Source: Enterobacteriaceae bacterium ESL0689
GTDB lineage: Bacteria > Pseudomonadota > Gammaproteobacteria > Enterobacterales > Enterobacteriaceae
DNA length: 64,000 bases
Assembly (NCBI GenBank): GCA_029433525.1
Contig: JAQTIF010000001.1
Span: 2,341,017-2,405,016, forward strand
Direction: 5' to 3'
In this document: piece by piece, positions 49,943 to 59,704 of the stretch
Numbering within the stretch: position 1 is the stretch's first letter
Layout of the letters: each line of letters opens with the position of its first letter
Notes under the pieces: generated by a model
Told to the model about the DNA's origin: nothing
The model's database searches: none
Seen by the model: the letters and a program-made list of their open reading frames with translations, nothing else
Made by a program: the position numbers and the translations under genes

Positions 49943-50387
49943 TTAATGCCCCTTTTGCTAATCGGGTAACAATACGTTCGAACTGGATAATCCAGGTGTT
50001 GGGGTTATGCGCAGTACCACGGGCATGGGTCGGCGGCGTGGTAAAAATCCCGCCTGTCCGACCAGTTCGTCCCCGTTCCAGGTATCCTTAAAGTACATCT
50101 CAATCGGAGTGGGTGCCGACTGGCTGTTGAGGATTTGATTACGCAAATCGCACAGGAATTTGTTGTCAGCGGAATGCTGTAACAGCTTAAAGGTGAGAAT
50201 ACCGGACTCGTTGCCGGTAAACACAAATACCCCGCGCCCTCCGGCACCGATGGTATACGCGCCATCATCCCCGACGGGTGCCAGAGAAAACGAGTCGCTG
50301 GACTCGTCCCACGCAGTAATTTCGTAACCGTTCAGCGACAGGGTGCTGCGGTGCATGACAGGATGCTGCGGTCATGTTTTTTATCAT
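49935..50387 (-). pseudogene. Tail tube protein (DUF3277), frameshifted
   Basis: The middle (LSLNGYEITAWDESSDSFSL ... GDDGAYTIGAGGRGVFVFTGNESGILTFKLLQ) matches the DUF3277 tube family. At an A-run on the plus strand (50043-50047) one base is missing; the next frame gives the expected end TTPPTHARGTAHNPNTWIIQ to a stop at 49935 that overlaps the next ATG. Near the start, a 20-bp segment is imperfectly duplicated (50338-50357 and 50358-50376, 20 and 19 bp), which also disturbs the frame from ATG 50387 (SD AAGGATAA). So both ends are damaged. Confidence 0.8.
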
Positions 50388-50397
50388 TTTTTTATCC

Positions 50398-51910
50398 TTA
50401 ACGGTTAAACTGAATAAGCAGGTCAGCAGAATGACCCGCTCCCGCCAGTTTGATGGCGCACATAACCGGCATCATTTTGCGGGCCTCGCGATCGGCATCA
50501 GACTGCAGGTCGAAACTGTCGGAGTAGAAATAGAAGCCTTCGTCGAGCCGGTCGCCCCACGTCAGCGCACCCACGTCATTACCCCGCCACAGACCACCTG
50601 CCAGAAACCCGTTGCGCACGAACTCAGCACCAATGATATTCAGGAGCCAATCAGCATCGCCTAACTTTGTCGGTTTGCGGCACTTTGCTCGGGTTGCCCT
50701 GCAGCGCGGTAAATGCCTGTTTCTGGCAGGCGTCAAGAAACGCATCGAGCCCCATCACTTCATCGATGAACGTGCCACCCAGCATCTGCCCTTCAGCCAG
50801 CATGTTGATGCCGTCATAGTCGGTATAAAAATTGATGCCCAGTCGCTGGCATTTCGCCGCTTCGGTTAATGTGATGCGGTCATCCGAGCGCACGCTGGTC
50901 TGCTGCTTGAACTTGACGGTTTTAGCGGTGTTCTGTCCCTGCCAGAGCGTTGAAACGGCAATCGCCAGCAGCTCTGCTGCAGCATGGTTATCACCGGTTT
51001 TGTTGTACTGCACCATCAGGCGACCACTGTTTTTGTCGTACAGTTTTTTGAGCATATTCGCGTTGTTCCACTCGATTTGCTCATCACGCACTGCGGTGTA
51101 CGCCAGCACTTTCAAATCCGCCGCAGCAATCCAGGAATGCGCGTCGTCCAGTTGCTCATCTGTCAGTGCATCAGCGAAATAGGCGGAATCGTACCAGTTC
51201 TGGTAAAGGTTCTGCAACTTATGCATCGCTTCGGATGGCAGTTCGGCGTTGACTGTCTGTGCCGCCTGCCCGGTGATTACCGTCGCCTGCCCGTCTTCCA
51301 GCTTCAGCAGACTGCCGATATAAGAACCGGTTCCGGGGTCGGTGGCATAACCAATACGGGTTGCGGGATAGGCTCCGGCAGTCTGCGCCTGAATAATAAG
51401 GCGGTTACCGACACCATCCCACAACGCGCCGATGTTGCCTGATTCCGGGAGCTGGTCGTCAATCACAGCGGCCACATCGCTGAAATCAATCGCTGTGCTA
51501 AAATCCAGCCCGCTCAGCGTGGTGGCGACACCGCCGATATTCAGCGTCATAGCGCCGTCGGTGATGGCTTTGAATGTGTTAATGCCAGCGGAAATCGTTG
51601 AGCCTTTGAGCGCGTTTGCGGTGGCAGCAATTTCCTGTGTTTCAGCGGCGAACCGGCCAATCATGGCGCGTTTCGGTCGCGGACGGGCACTGAACAGCGA
51701 AAGTGCCGCTTTGTAAACCTCTGACTTCGAACCAAACTGACTGGCTACATCCTCAGGGCCGGATACAAACAAATAGCGGGTTGTGGCATCCTGGAACGGT
51801 TCGCCAACGTCTGAAGTAAAAATGGTAACCATACTCAAATCCCGGCGCTGTGCTGCGGTAGCCTGCGGCAGGATCTGTGCATTGATGACCTCCTTAATGG
51901 GTAAGCTCAT
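50398..51910 (-). pseudogene. Tail sheath protein (DUF3383), frameshifted near the 3' end
   Basis: Frame from 51910 (MSLPIKEVINAQILPQATAAQ ...) covers the sheath family to codon 413 (NPSKVPQTDK), then shifts near 50660-50668. The next frame continues as GDADWLLNIIGAEFVRNGFLAGG through DREARKMMPVMCAIKLAG to LIQFNR. Total length (1513 nt) shows a net +1 nt. The lost C-terminus is the part that interlocks neighbouring sheath subunits, so contraction would fail. Confidence 0.85.
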
Positions 51911-51912
51911 TG

Positions 51913-52407
51913 CTAATCCTCATAAAGAATAATATCCACCGTCTCACCACGGTTAAGCGGTGCGGCAATACGATGGATATGAGAGAGTGTTAAATCGATT
52001 TGCGCCCGTTGCTCCTTGCCACCAGCAATCGCCGTCGGCAGATTGCGGATTTGCGGCTTACGGACAATTCCAGCGGGGATCTGTTTGAATTGTTGCTGCG
52101 CGTAATGAGTACTGAGTGATGACGACAGTTTTTCGATAATCAGGCAGGCGTTAGGTCCAAAGGCGTTAACCGATATCAGCGTTTCACGGGTTGAGGTAAT
52201 GATCTCGGCTTCGGCTACCCCGTCAAAGCGGCGCTCTTCACCGATGAGATCGGACGTCATGCTGCTGACAGAAATAAAGTAATCCAGCGCCGAAACATCG
52301 GTTTCCTCGTTTCCGTCAATCACCCGGCCCTCAGGTAACTGTAAAACCGCCGCTATCGTCTGCCTGACTGCCTTCATATCGAGTTGCGAAAGCGTCGTAA
52401 TAGCCAT
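51913..52407 (-). CDS. Neck/tail terminator-type protein
   Basis: 164 aa from ATG 52407 (AITTLSQLDMKAVRQTIAAVLQLPEGRVIDGNEETDVS...). Position between head-tail joining genes and the sheath fits the phage neck/tail terminator. The start overlaps the previous gene by 77 nt, more than usual; a later Met at 52377 is possible. Ends 2 nt before the sheath start. Intact. Confidence 0.55.
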   Translation of the reverse strand: MAITTLSQLDMKAVRQTIAAVLQLPEGRVIDGNEETDVSALDYFISVSSMTSDLIGEERRFDGVAEAEIITSTRETLISVNAFGPNACLIIEKLSSSLSTHYAQQQFKQIPAGIVRKPQIRNLPTAIAGGKEQRAQIDLTLSHIHRIAAPLNRGETVDIILYED

Positions 52408-52666
52408 AATCATTCCATAATGATTTACTGATAATGCGCCAGCGCAGACCATTCCATGAGAACAACTCTTTATTCTCAACAGGTGCCTGCGTCATCACGC
52501 GCACCGTCGGGTTATAGCGATCACCCTCAGGCAGGATCTGCAGGTCATCGTTGCTGGCAGGCCGCACAATGCAGATAAGTTTCCGCATGGTGCCGGATGC
52601 TGCGGTAAATTCACACTCCTGACCAAAGAACGGATCAGAGAATATTTCGTCGGCAAAATCGTCCAT
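52331..52666 (-). CDS. Head-tail joining protein, unknown family
   Basis: 111 aa from ATG 52666, overlapping the previous stop (TAATG). No named domain recognised; sequence is acidic at the start (MDDFADEIFSDPFFGQECEF) and contains RIISKSLWNDYGYYD. Position between the tail completion gene and neck protein suggests head-tail joining. Confidence 0.55.
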   Translation of the reverse strand: MDDFADEIFSDPFFGQECEFTAASGTMRKLICIVRPASNDDLQILPEGDRYNPTVRVMTQAPVENKELFSWNGLRWRIISKSLWNDYGYYDAFATRYEGSQADDSGGFTVT

Positions 52667-53143
52667 TATTTATCGCGTACCTCATAAGTGATGGATTGCA
52701 GTAAATTCCCGGTATCGATTAGCGGTCTGGAGGACCCTTTTCTGGCGATGGTTTTCGGGTCCAGCGGTGGTGCAATTCCCGACTGGATTTTGCGTTTAAC
52801 CTCGCCAGCAAGTTTTTCACCCACCAGCGCGTCTCAGCGCAAACGCCGCTTCCGTTTGTCCGTCTTCGAAAATCGCTTCCTGAAGACGTTTAGCCAGAAA
52901 CCGTGAGGCCTGTTCCTTATTCTCACGGAGGGTAGAGCGCAGAAACGAACGCTCAGGAATATGACCTGGCACGCCGAACTCATGCGCGGCGGCAATCGTG
53001 GCCGTGCTGAGACCATCATCACGCCCTGTATTGCTGGCTGCTGGTACGCCAATAACCACTTTCGTCCGTCCCAGCGCACGAATACGGGCCTCCAGTGCCC
53101 TAAGTCCCGCGCCTTTAAATTTTCCCGAATTTTTAATCATCAC
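52666..53143 (-). pseudogene. Tail completion (HK97 gp10-like) protein, frameshifted
   Basis: Codons from 53143 (IKNSGKFKGAGLRALEARIRALGRTKVVIGVPA ... AAHEFGVPGHIPERSFLRSTL) match small tail completion proteins. The frame breaks near 52826-52832; the next frame continues with LVGEKLAGEVKRKIQSGIAPPLDPKTIA to the stop at 52666-52668. Rejoined length about 158 aa. Confidence 0.75.
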
Positions 53144-53502
53144 CGTATCGCCAGTACATGCACACCCACCAGCTTACGCAGCCGGATATATTCCTGCCCG
53201 TAACTGCTGGAGGCGTAGCCGTCGTGATTAACCCCGAAACCAGCGTCAGGTGCGGAATAACCCAGCGACAAGCCGCCTGCACTTTTGCTGGTAACGGCCA
53301 TAACCGGTTTTCCATTTGCATTGCCTGAGCCGGTTAACACGCCAGAGGCATAAAGCAGATGCGCCGCCATGGCGTGCTGGCCCTGTTCATAGAGCTTTCG
53401 CCACACCCTGCGGCTCATCTGGTTTGCAGCATCCTGCAGGGCGCCTGCAATACGCTCTGGCGATATAGCGGTGAATTCAGGGTAACGTGCGGTAAATTCC
53501 AT
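53140..53502 (-). CDS. DUF4054 head-tail connector protein
   Basis: 120 aa (MEFTARYPEFTAISPERIAGALQDAANQM ... GYSAPDAGFGVNHDGYASSSYGQEYIRLRK). Matches the DUF4054 connector family that follows the major capsid gene in this type of phage. Overlaps the next gene by 4 nt. Intact. Confidence 0.8.
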   Translation of the reverse strand: MEFTARYPEFTAISPERIAGALQDAANQMSRRVWRKLYEQGQHAMAAHLLYASGVLTGSGNANGKPVMAVTSKSAGGLSLGYSAPDAGFGVNHDGYASSSYGQEYIRLRKLVGVHVLAIR

Positions 53503-53517
53503 GCTACCCCCCCGTGA

Positions 53518-54486
53518 TTACTCTGCTGGCGAGGATTTATAGTCAACGTAAACAGCCGACTGTGGCTGTTTCCACATTGCACCACCGAATGCCGAGCGAT
53601 AGCCGCACTCGTAGGTCAGCAGATCACGCGGTCGTACAGCCAGCAGTTCTGGCATATGCACTTCCATTTCAACGTAATCCGCTTCATACGTGTAGATAGC
53701 CATGCGGGTTTTACCCGTCTTGATGCCAACCGCATAATTGCTGGGTACTTTGACAAAAGTGATACTGAAATTATCGTTGCCGGAAGCCTTACGCAGCGCC
53801 GCCATGATGCGGTCCATTGCCGCAATCGGCAGCAGGTCGGTACCGACAACAATCGGGTTTGGATCGAATTTCTGCATCGCCAGCATGAAGTCGCTGGCAT
53901 CCATTGCGATATGCGTTGGCTGGATGCGGTAACCGGATTTTCGCCAGGCTACGTTGTAAGCATCCAAAACCAGCTTAACAAACTCATCCGATGTCAGTTC
54001 AGCAATGGTTTTGCCGGAAGCGTCGATAATAATTTGCACACCCGTGCCCGTCAGTAAACCTTCCTGGCCCTTCACACCCTGATGCCCGACATAACCCGCG
54101 TACTGGATAGTCGACAGGGCGTTAGCGTACAAATCATCCTGTTTCTTGGATTGCAGGTTAATATTGAGTCTGGCGATTTTCTCCAGTTCCTGCTGCGTCC
54201 AGGTGGCCGCCTTAGCCCACTGGCCGACAGGTGCTTTCAGCCATTCGATATCACTGTCAATGGTTTTCAGGCTGTTGGTTTTATTTCCGATGATGCCGTC
54301 TTTAACCGATCCGACTGCTTTCGAGACGCCAAAATCCACATATTCCCGGGAAAAATCGAGCCCCTCTTTAACGGGAAGCGCTTCGCCAATGTTGATCTCC
54401 GGTAGTTCTTTTTCCTGCAGCTCCATATCGCGCTCGGTTAGCGCTTCCTGCAGCACTTCTTCGAAATCTGCTGATTCCATAGGCAT
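53518..54486 (-). CDS. Major capsid protein (DUF2184)
   Basis: 322 aa. Matches the DUF2184 encapsulin/HK97-like capsid family: N-arm (LPEINIGEALPVKEGLDFSREYVDFG), then QWAKAATWTQQELEKIA, IDASGKTIAELTSDEFVKLVLDAYN and a C-terminal RPRDLLTYECGYRSAFGGAMW. Builds the head shell. Next to the cement protein (3 nt gap). Met at residue 3 is an equal alternative start. Intact. Confidence 0.88.
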   Translation of the reverse strand: MPMESADFEEVLQEALTERDMELQEKELPEINIGEALPVKEGLDFSREYVDFGVSKAVGSVKDGIIGNKTNSLKTIDSDIEWLKAPVGQWAKAATWTQQELEKIARLNINLQSKKQDDLYANALSTIQYAGYVGHQGVKGQEGLLTGTGVQIIIDASGKTIAELTSDEFVKLVLDAYNVAWRKSGYRIQPTHIAMDASDFMLAMQKFDPNPIVVGTDLLPIAAMDRIMAALRKASGNDNFSITFVKVPSNYAVGIKTGKTRMAIYTYEADYVEMEVHMPELLAVRPRDLLTYECGYRSAFGGAMWKQPQSAVYVDYKSSPAE

Positions 54487-54489
54487 TGG

Positions 54490-54981
54490 TTATGCTCCTT
54501 CCGTCTGCTGAACTGCCTGTTGTACATAGCCCAGGGTGATGGCCACGCAGTTATTACCTGCACTCACATCCTCCACCCAGTAACCCAGATCGATATTGCC
54601 GGTTGCTTCGGTAGTCACCTTCCCGGCATCGGCACCCGTCGCGACGATATAGGCGGTATCGCCACGGGTAAAATCAGCGTCATCGACCGTCAGTGCGCCG
54701 ACACAGTCACCGTGCGAGAAATGCCCCACGTTGACCTGTTTGTTATGCGGCGCACCGTCGCCATAGATATCGCGCACCACAATCCCGTGGATACGGGTAT
54801 CGTCAGCAAGAGGCATGACGCCACCCTCGGGGTTGACCGCTACGAACGTGCCATAGGGCAACTTCGTTTCGGTCAGGTTCTCTTCGCCCCAGACTTTGTC
54901 GTTTGAGCTGGAGGCTCGTTTAATCGAGCCCGGTTTGATGGTGCCTTCGGCACCGTCCCAGTCAGTAAACCCGAATGCCAT
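54490..54981 (-). CDS. Structural cement (head decoration) protein
   Basis: 163 aa, beta-rich (GIVVRDIYGDGAPHNKQVNVGHFSHGDCVGALTVDDADFTRGDTAYIV). Matches phage structural cement/decoration proteins found directly before the capsid gene. Overlaps the protease gene by 20 nt. Intact. Confidence 0.78.
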   Translation of the reverse strand: MAFGFTDWDGAEGTIKPGSIKRASSSNDKVWGEENLTETKLPYGTFVAVNPEGGVMPLADDTRIHGIVVRDIYGDGAPHNKQVNVGHFSHGDCVGALTVDDADFTRGDTAYIVATGADAGKVTTEATGNIDLGYWVEDVSAGNNCVAITLGYVQQAVQQTEGA

Positions 54982-56131
54982 AATTATTTTCCTCCAAGGC
55001 GTTGCGTTGCGGTTTTTTCGAAGCTGGCTTGTTGTCTTTCAGTAACTGAGCGCCAATCTCGCTACGTGGTTTTGACGTGGCCTGAATGGCCGCGTATGCC
55101 GCGCGGACTTCGCTGTCGGTCATTTTTTTGACCTGCGCGTCATTAAACGCCCGGGTACTTACCAGCACAGCGGCACGAACATCACGCGCGGATTTAGCAT
55201 CACTGAAACTAATTTTCGGGAAACGGACTTTCGCATCGGTCAGGGTCGCTTCGGTTTCTGCGTCAGCTTTCAGATCGGCGAGTTCTTTTTCCAGTTTTTC
55301 CACCTTCGCTTTCAGGTCTGCGTTTTCGGTTTCCAGTGCAGCGATTTTCGCGTCCTTATCATCACCACCATCAGCTGCGGGATTGTCGTCGGTTGTCACC
55401 GGCGCACCCGTCACGCTCTCCAGTTGCGCTTTAAGTTCCGCCAGTTGCGCCAGCACTTCCTGAGCCTTCTCCGTTGCTTCTTCCGTTCCCTGTCCCTGGA
55501 GTTCTTCCAGCGCCTTTTCCAGCGCGGCGATCATGCCGACCAGTTCATCAGCGGTCAGGGCGGCACCTTCCGCATCCTTCAGTTTTTTGCCCTTCAGGAA
55601 TTTCAGGGCGTCAGTTAATGTTTTGAACATCGTCTTACCTTTTTTGTCGTTTAACTTACACTGAGGTCCGTAACGCCCCTCTGCCACGCCCGCGACGTGA
55701 TTGCCACGGATGTTGATGTGGTAAAGCTTTCCGCCCCGCTCGACGAGTGTTGCCGGTTCATACCCGACCGACACCTCCCGGATACCGGTTGCCTCCAGCG
55801 CCTCTATGGCTGTCGCGTCAGTGAGGTAAACATCGCAAACTACGGTATCCCCTTCTATGTGGGTGTTAGCAATATGCCCAACTGCTTTATCCCTATGGTC
55901 CACAGCGGTCACTTCTCCATCATCAGGATGGGTCAGCGTGAAGGGGAGGCCATTAAATGAAGCGAGGGTTTCGGGCTTTGACAGCTCGTCGAGGGTGCGG
56001 ATAACGGTAACTTTTTTGCCGGCATCGCTGCCAGTTAATCCCAGTTCGTGGCCGTAATACTCAACCGGCCCCGCACGGGTTATCGTCGCAGTGGTAATAA
56101 CATACCCCTGCGGTGTTCGTTTCCAGGCCAT
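54962..56131 (-). CDS. DUF2213 prohead protease, with scaffold-like C-terminal half
   Basis: 389 aa. The first 160 residues match the DUF2213 capsid-maturation protease (EYYGHELGLTG ... PFTLTHPDDG ... VTAVDHRDKAVGHI ... GIREVSVGYEPAT). Residues 165-330 are a long charged helical region (EELQGQGTEEATEKAQEVLA; AKIAALETENADLKAKVEKL) of scaffold type. An in-frame Met168 (ATG 55630) follows AAGGTAAG and could start a separate 222-aa scaffold, as lambda Nu3 inside C; this is inferred. Intact. Confidence 0.8.
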   Translation of the reverse strand: MAWKRTPQGYVITTATITRAGPVEYYGHELGLTGSDAGKKVTVIRTLDELSKPETLASFNGLPFTLTHPDDGEVTAVDHRDKAVGHIANTHIEGDTVVCDVYLTDATAIEALEATGIREVSVGYEPATLVERGGKLYHINIRGNHVAGVAEGRYGPQCKLNDKKGKTMFKTLTDALKFLKGKKLKDAEGAALTADELVGMIAALEKALEELQGQGTEEATEKAQEVLAQLAELKAQLESVTGAPVTTDDNPAADGGDDKDAKIAALETENADLKAKVEKLEKELADLKADAETEATLTDAKVRFPKISFSDAKSARDVRAAVLVSTRAFNDAQVKKMTDSEVRAAYAAIQATSKPRSEIGAQLLKDNKPASKKPQRNALEENNYGIRVY

Positions 56132-56134
56132 GAA

Positions 56135-56986
56135 TTAATCCCATGAGACGTATGGAAGGGCGACGCAACGACACTGATAATCCTCACCAGGTTTACCCTC
56201 GTATGCGCCGATACTTTTTCTCTTCTTCCAGGTTTTGCCGCCATCAGCGGAGTAGACTGTCGGGTCGGAGTATTTGCAGAGCATATTGTTCAGCACCCGA
56301 TGACTGTGGCGTTCACGTTCGTCACCTGCCCCACCCCATTCATACAAATCAAGACCCAGCGCCACACTGCGCGCTTCTGTCAGGTCGGCATTGAGTTTTG
56401 CAGTCTGATCCCGGGCAATGAATTTCGCCCGGCTTTTTGTAACGTTGCCCCGCTCCCGGATAGTATCGATGAGGTTTTCATGCCTGCCACCCGCGGCGAG
56501 ATTGCCAAAAACTTTCTCGCCGATATCGTTGATAAAATCGGTCTGAATAGACTTAATCAGGGCGACATTCTCCCGCACCGCCTTGTCCATCTGCGCTTTG
56601 ATGGCCCCGTCGCCCAGCATCCCGGAAAGGTCAATTCCGAACGCAGCGTTATAGATGCGTTGCGTCCGCACCTTATTCTGGGTATTCGCCCGCGTTACCA
56701 GCCCCACAGATAATCGACTGGCAATTTCAGCAATGGATATGCCCGCCAGGCGCTGAATAACTTTTGATAACCGGGTGGTGATAATGAGAGGGGGTGTAGC
56801 GGGTGCATCATTGAGCGCGGGGCTTGCCAGTTCGTCGATAACTATCCGCACCATGCCGTCGATAAACTCAGTCAGGCGGTCGCGGTACCAGATTTCACAG
56901 CGCTTGTCCGGCTTGAGTGGCCGCATTCTCCGCCGTCGCGGTTTCCGCTGGCCCTGCCTGCGCTCCAGTAGTTGTTGAAGTTCCAT
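56135..56986 (-). CDS. Mu F-like minor head protein
   Basis: 283 aa. C-terminal Mu gpF-like domain with TKSRAKFIARDQTAKLNADLTEARSVALG, YEWGGAGDERERHSHRVLNNMLC and a Cys-rich end (DYQCRCVALPYVSWD). A minor capsid protein, probably carried with the portal. The N-terminus overlaps the portal 3' end by 92 nt, which is long; a later start is possible. Intact. Confidence 0.82.
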   Translation of the reverse strand: MELQQLLERRQGQRKPRRRRMRPLKPDKRCEIWYRDRLTEFIDGMVRIVIDELASPALNDAPATPPLIITTRLSKVIQRLAGISIAEIASRLSVGLVTRANTQNKVRTQRIYNAAFGIDLSGMLGDGAIKAQMDKAVRENVALIKSIQTDFINDIGEKVFGNLAAGGRHENLIDTIRERGNVTKSRAKFIARDQTAKLNADLTEARSVALGLDLYEWGGAGDERERHSHRVLNNMLCKYSDPTVYSADGGKTWKKRKSIGAYEGKPGEDYQCRCVALPYVSWD

Positions 56987-58286
56987 AGCTGCTCCATGAA
57001 TCAGAATCTGCGCCTGCGCTGACGATGCCCTTTATTTCCTCTTCCGTGACGGTTTTCAGCACGCCACGATTGATCATCTCCCGGATAGCAACCTCGTCAG
57101 TCAGAATTGACGATGTGACCAGCGTGTTAAACCCGGTGGCGTACTGGCTAAACCGGGTTGCCTCATCAGCTTCGTTAATGCTGTCGATTGTCGGGTATTC
57201 ATAGGTCAGACTTTCCGTGATGGCGAGTTTGTCCAGAATGAACTGATCGGCGAAATCCTGCATGGGGCGCAGACGCGATTCCTGCAGGCCGTTAATGGTT
57301 TCGTAATAGGATTTATTGTCTTCCTCGCCGCTACTGAACCCGCTGGCCGATTCACCGAATAGCACCGTTATCGGTCGGTCCAGGGCACCAGACAGCACTA
57401 TCGCCATTTTGCTAATCACGTCAGAGAGGCCGGTGAATTGCGCGTTCTTCTGCTCATATCGCCCTTGCGTCTGTGCGTCTCCCGCATCAATCAACAGCAG
57501 CCCGGTAGAGGATTTGGTTTCCTTCATCACCCTGGCGTACTCGCGCACCTGTCCTTCCTGACCCGCTGCGATCTGGTTATTCATGCCGGGAATAAACAGC
57601 ACATCGACATTCGCTTCCTGAATGGTGTCGCCGGTGCTCAGGATTGCAGTGTCGAACGTTTTAACATGCTCGTAAGGCGCCTGAAGGTCTGACGTGCCAA
57701 ACTGCGCGCGATCCTTAATGCTGTGATTGCCCAGCTTCGTCCGGCAGCAGCGGGAGTGGTGAAACCTGAGTTGCTTTGTCCCGACATCAAGTTGATACGT
57801 CAGCGGTTCACCAAAACAGTCAGAGCGGATATCAGTGATGACGGTCCTGTCTGGCGTGTACTCACCTTTCCGGAACACCAGGAACTTAACGATATCTTCG
57901 TTCTGCAGATTAAGGGGCGAGGCGATCTGGTCGTCAGCACAATCTGTGATAGCCACAATTAGCGAGTCACCCAGCAAGGACGCCCAGCCAAGAGCACTAT
58001 GGAATACCTCGTTCAGCTTCAATTCTTTTTCTGCATCGGTAATTCGCTGGATCAGAGCGCTATCAACATCACCCGAAAATTTCCGGGGCAGCTTCAGCAT
58101 GTCATCGGCCGTTTTGTTGATGTACTTCTTCACCACCCACGATTTCTTATTCATCGCGAGCAGTTCTTTATCCGACACATCGGGTTTACTGCTGCTGTAC
58201 CGCACCGCGCCGATCTTCTCGCCGAGCGAGGTCATTAAACTAACCAGACCATCATTCAGACGGCCAACAAAGTTCTTTTTCGCCAT
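56895..58286 (-). CDS. Portal protein (DUF1073)
   Basis: 463 aa of the DUF1073 phage portal family (SWVVKKYINKTADDMLKLPRKF; LGWASLLGDSLIVAITD; FHHSRC; DVISKMAIVLSGALDRPITVLFGESASGFSSGEEDNKSYYETI). Forms the dodecameric channel for DNA entry. ATG 58286 overlaps the terminase stop by 1 nt. Low-complexity Ala/Thr C-terminus. Intact. Confidence 0.88.
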   Translation of the reverse strand: MAKKNFVGRLNDGLVSLMTSLGEKIGAVRYSSSKPDVSDKELLAMNKKSWVVKKYINKTADDMLKLPRKFSGDVDSALIQRITDAEKELKLNEVFHSALGWASLLGDSLIVAITDCADDQIASPLNLQNEDIVKFLVFRKGEYTPDRTVITDIRSDCFGEPLTYQLDVGTKQLRFHHSRCCRTKLGNHSIKDRAQFGTSDLQAPYEHVKTFDTAILSTGDTIQEANVDVLFIPGMNNQIAAGQEGQVREYARVMKETKSSTGLLLIDAGDAQTQGRYEQKNAQFTGLSDVISKMAIVLSGALDRPITVLFGESASGFSSGEEDNKSYYETINGLQESRLRPMQDFADQFILDKLAITESLTYEYPTIDSINEADEATRFSQYATGFNTLVTSSILTDEVAIREMINRGVLKTVTEEEIKGIVSAGADSDSWSSYGTSTTTGAQAGPAETATAENAATQAGQAL

Positions 58287-59704
58287 TACAGGATATCCAG
58301 TGGACTGAGGGTTTTTCTCTGGTACAAATAACGTAGCGCCTGCGTCATGGCGTCAACGGTGTCATCGTGCCCGGCAAACGGGAATGTCGTGATTTCTTCC
58401 ACCGTTTCGGTGATCCACGGTGCAATATCAGGGTGTGGCAGCCAGACATTGCCCGCCTCCCATTCTGCGGTACATGCGTGGGCCCGTGCGATTTTACTGC
58501 CATCCGGCTCTACCGGAATTAATCCTGATATGATCGATTTCAGTGAGTCAATAACTGCCGGACCGTTGGCTTTATTCTCCACCAACTTGCGCCGCGCCTG
58601 CGGGTATTTCTCAACCAGTAACTTCACGGCTTTGAGGGTTTCGGTAAAGCTCATGCGCTTGCGGGTCTGATATAGCAGATAAGCATTAGCGCCTTTCTTA
58701 CCCCATACCTGACCCACAACATAATCCGTACCGTTGCTGTCCTTAAACGTCATATCCCAGCTGTGAATCACTTCATCAAAGGCATCAGGCAGATCTTTCG
58801 GCAGGTAGTACCGGGCAAATTCTTCATGGAATATCTGCCCGTCTCCGGGTTTTGGTTTCTGCTGATACATCGCAGACCAGAAATAATCCCCGAGAATGGC
58901 TTTTGTTTCCAGCAATTTATCCAGCGGGTGCAGTTCAGGCACCAGCGCTTCGCCCTGCTCATTGATCGCAGGGAACGCCAGAACCTTAGCGCGTGGCGTG
59001 ATTTCTACTACACGACCGGATAAGTCATCCGTCGCCCAGCGGGTCGCCATGATAATTTCACCACTGTTTTTCGACAGGCGGGTTTTAAACGTGGAAACGT
59101 ACCAGTTCCAGACAGATTTTTTTGTTGTCGGGCTCAGCGCTTCCTTAGCGTTTTTTATCGGGTCATCGATGATACCAAGATCGATTTTCTTACCCGTTAA
59201 CGGTCCGCCTACGCCAGCACAGACATATGTCCCTTTATGGTTGGCAATGCCGAATTCGTCAGTGTTGCGCTTTACGGCGACACCATCGTCGGGTTTGTTA
59301 CCCAGCCATGCGCCCGGGAATATGTTGCGGTATTCCGGCGTGGACATAATGCGCTGAACGTCGGCATTCATGTCCCCCGCCAGATCAGCAGAGTACGACA
59401 GCGCACCCACACGCATTTCGGGATATTTGCCAAAGAAATACGCTGGCAGATAACGCGAAACAATATCCGATTTACCATGCTGCGGCGGCGCACCGAGGAT
59501 CAGTATCGGGCGCACCCCGTCCAGCATATCCAGCAGGAACTGATCCAGAGCATCACAAACCGTCTGTGAGAACTGGCTGGTGATGTATTCGGGGTTAATG
59601 TACTGAATGAAGTCGTGGAGGCTTGCCCGGGCGCTGCGCCGCTTGAGTAGTTCCTTAGCTGCTGCCTGTTTACTTACCGCCGATAATTGCGGCGAGTTGC
59701 TCAT
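58286..59704 (-). CDS. Terminase large subunit
   Basis: 472 aa from ATG 59704. ATPase Walker A GAPPQHGKS, Walker B region LGIIDDPIKN, and RNase H-like nuclease segments with acidic residues (HSWDMTFKDSNGTDYVVGQVWG; ENKANGPAVIDSLK; GHDDTVDAMTQALRY). Packages DNA into the prohead with the small subunit. Its start overlaps the end of the repaired small-subunit frame by 35 nt. Intact. Confidence 0.9.
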   Translation of the reverse strand: MSNSPQLSAVSKQAAAKELLKRRSARASLHDFIQYINPEYITSQFSQTVCDALDQFLLDMLDGVRPILILGAPPQHGKSDIVSRYLPAYFFGKYPEMRVGALSYSADLAGDMNADVQRIMSTPEYRNIFPGAWLGNKPDDGVAVKRNTDEFGIANHKGTYVCAGVGGPLTGKKIDLGIIDDPIKNAKEALSPTTKKSVWNWYVSTFKTRLSKNSGEIIMATRWATDDLSGRVVEITPRAKVLAFPAINEQGEALVPELHPLDKLLETKAILGDYFWSAMYQQKPKPGDGQIFHEEFARYYLPKDLPDAFDEVIHSWDMTFKDSNGTDYVVGQVWGKKGANAYLLYQTRKRMSFTETLKAVKLLVEKYPQARRKLVENKANGPAVIDSLKSIISGLIPVEPDGSKIARAHACTAEWEAGNVWLPHPDIAPWITETVEEITTFPFAGHDDTVDAMTQALRYLYQRKTLSPLDIL

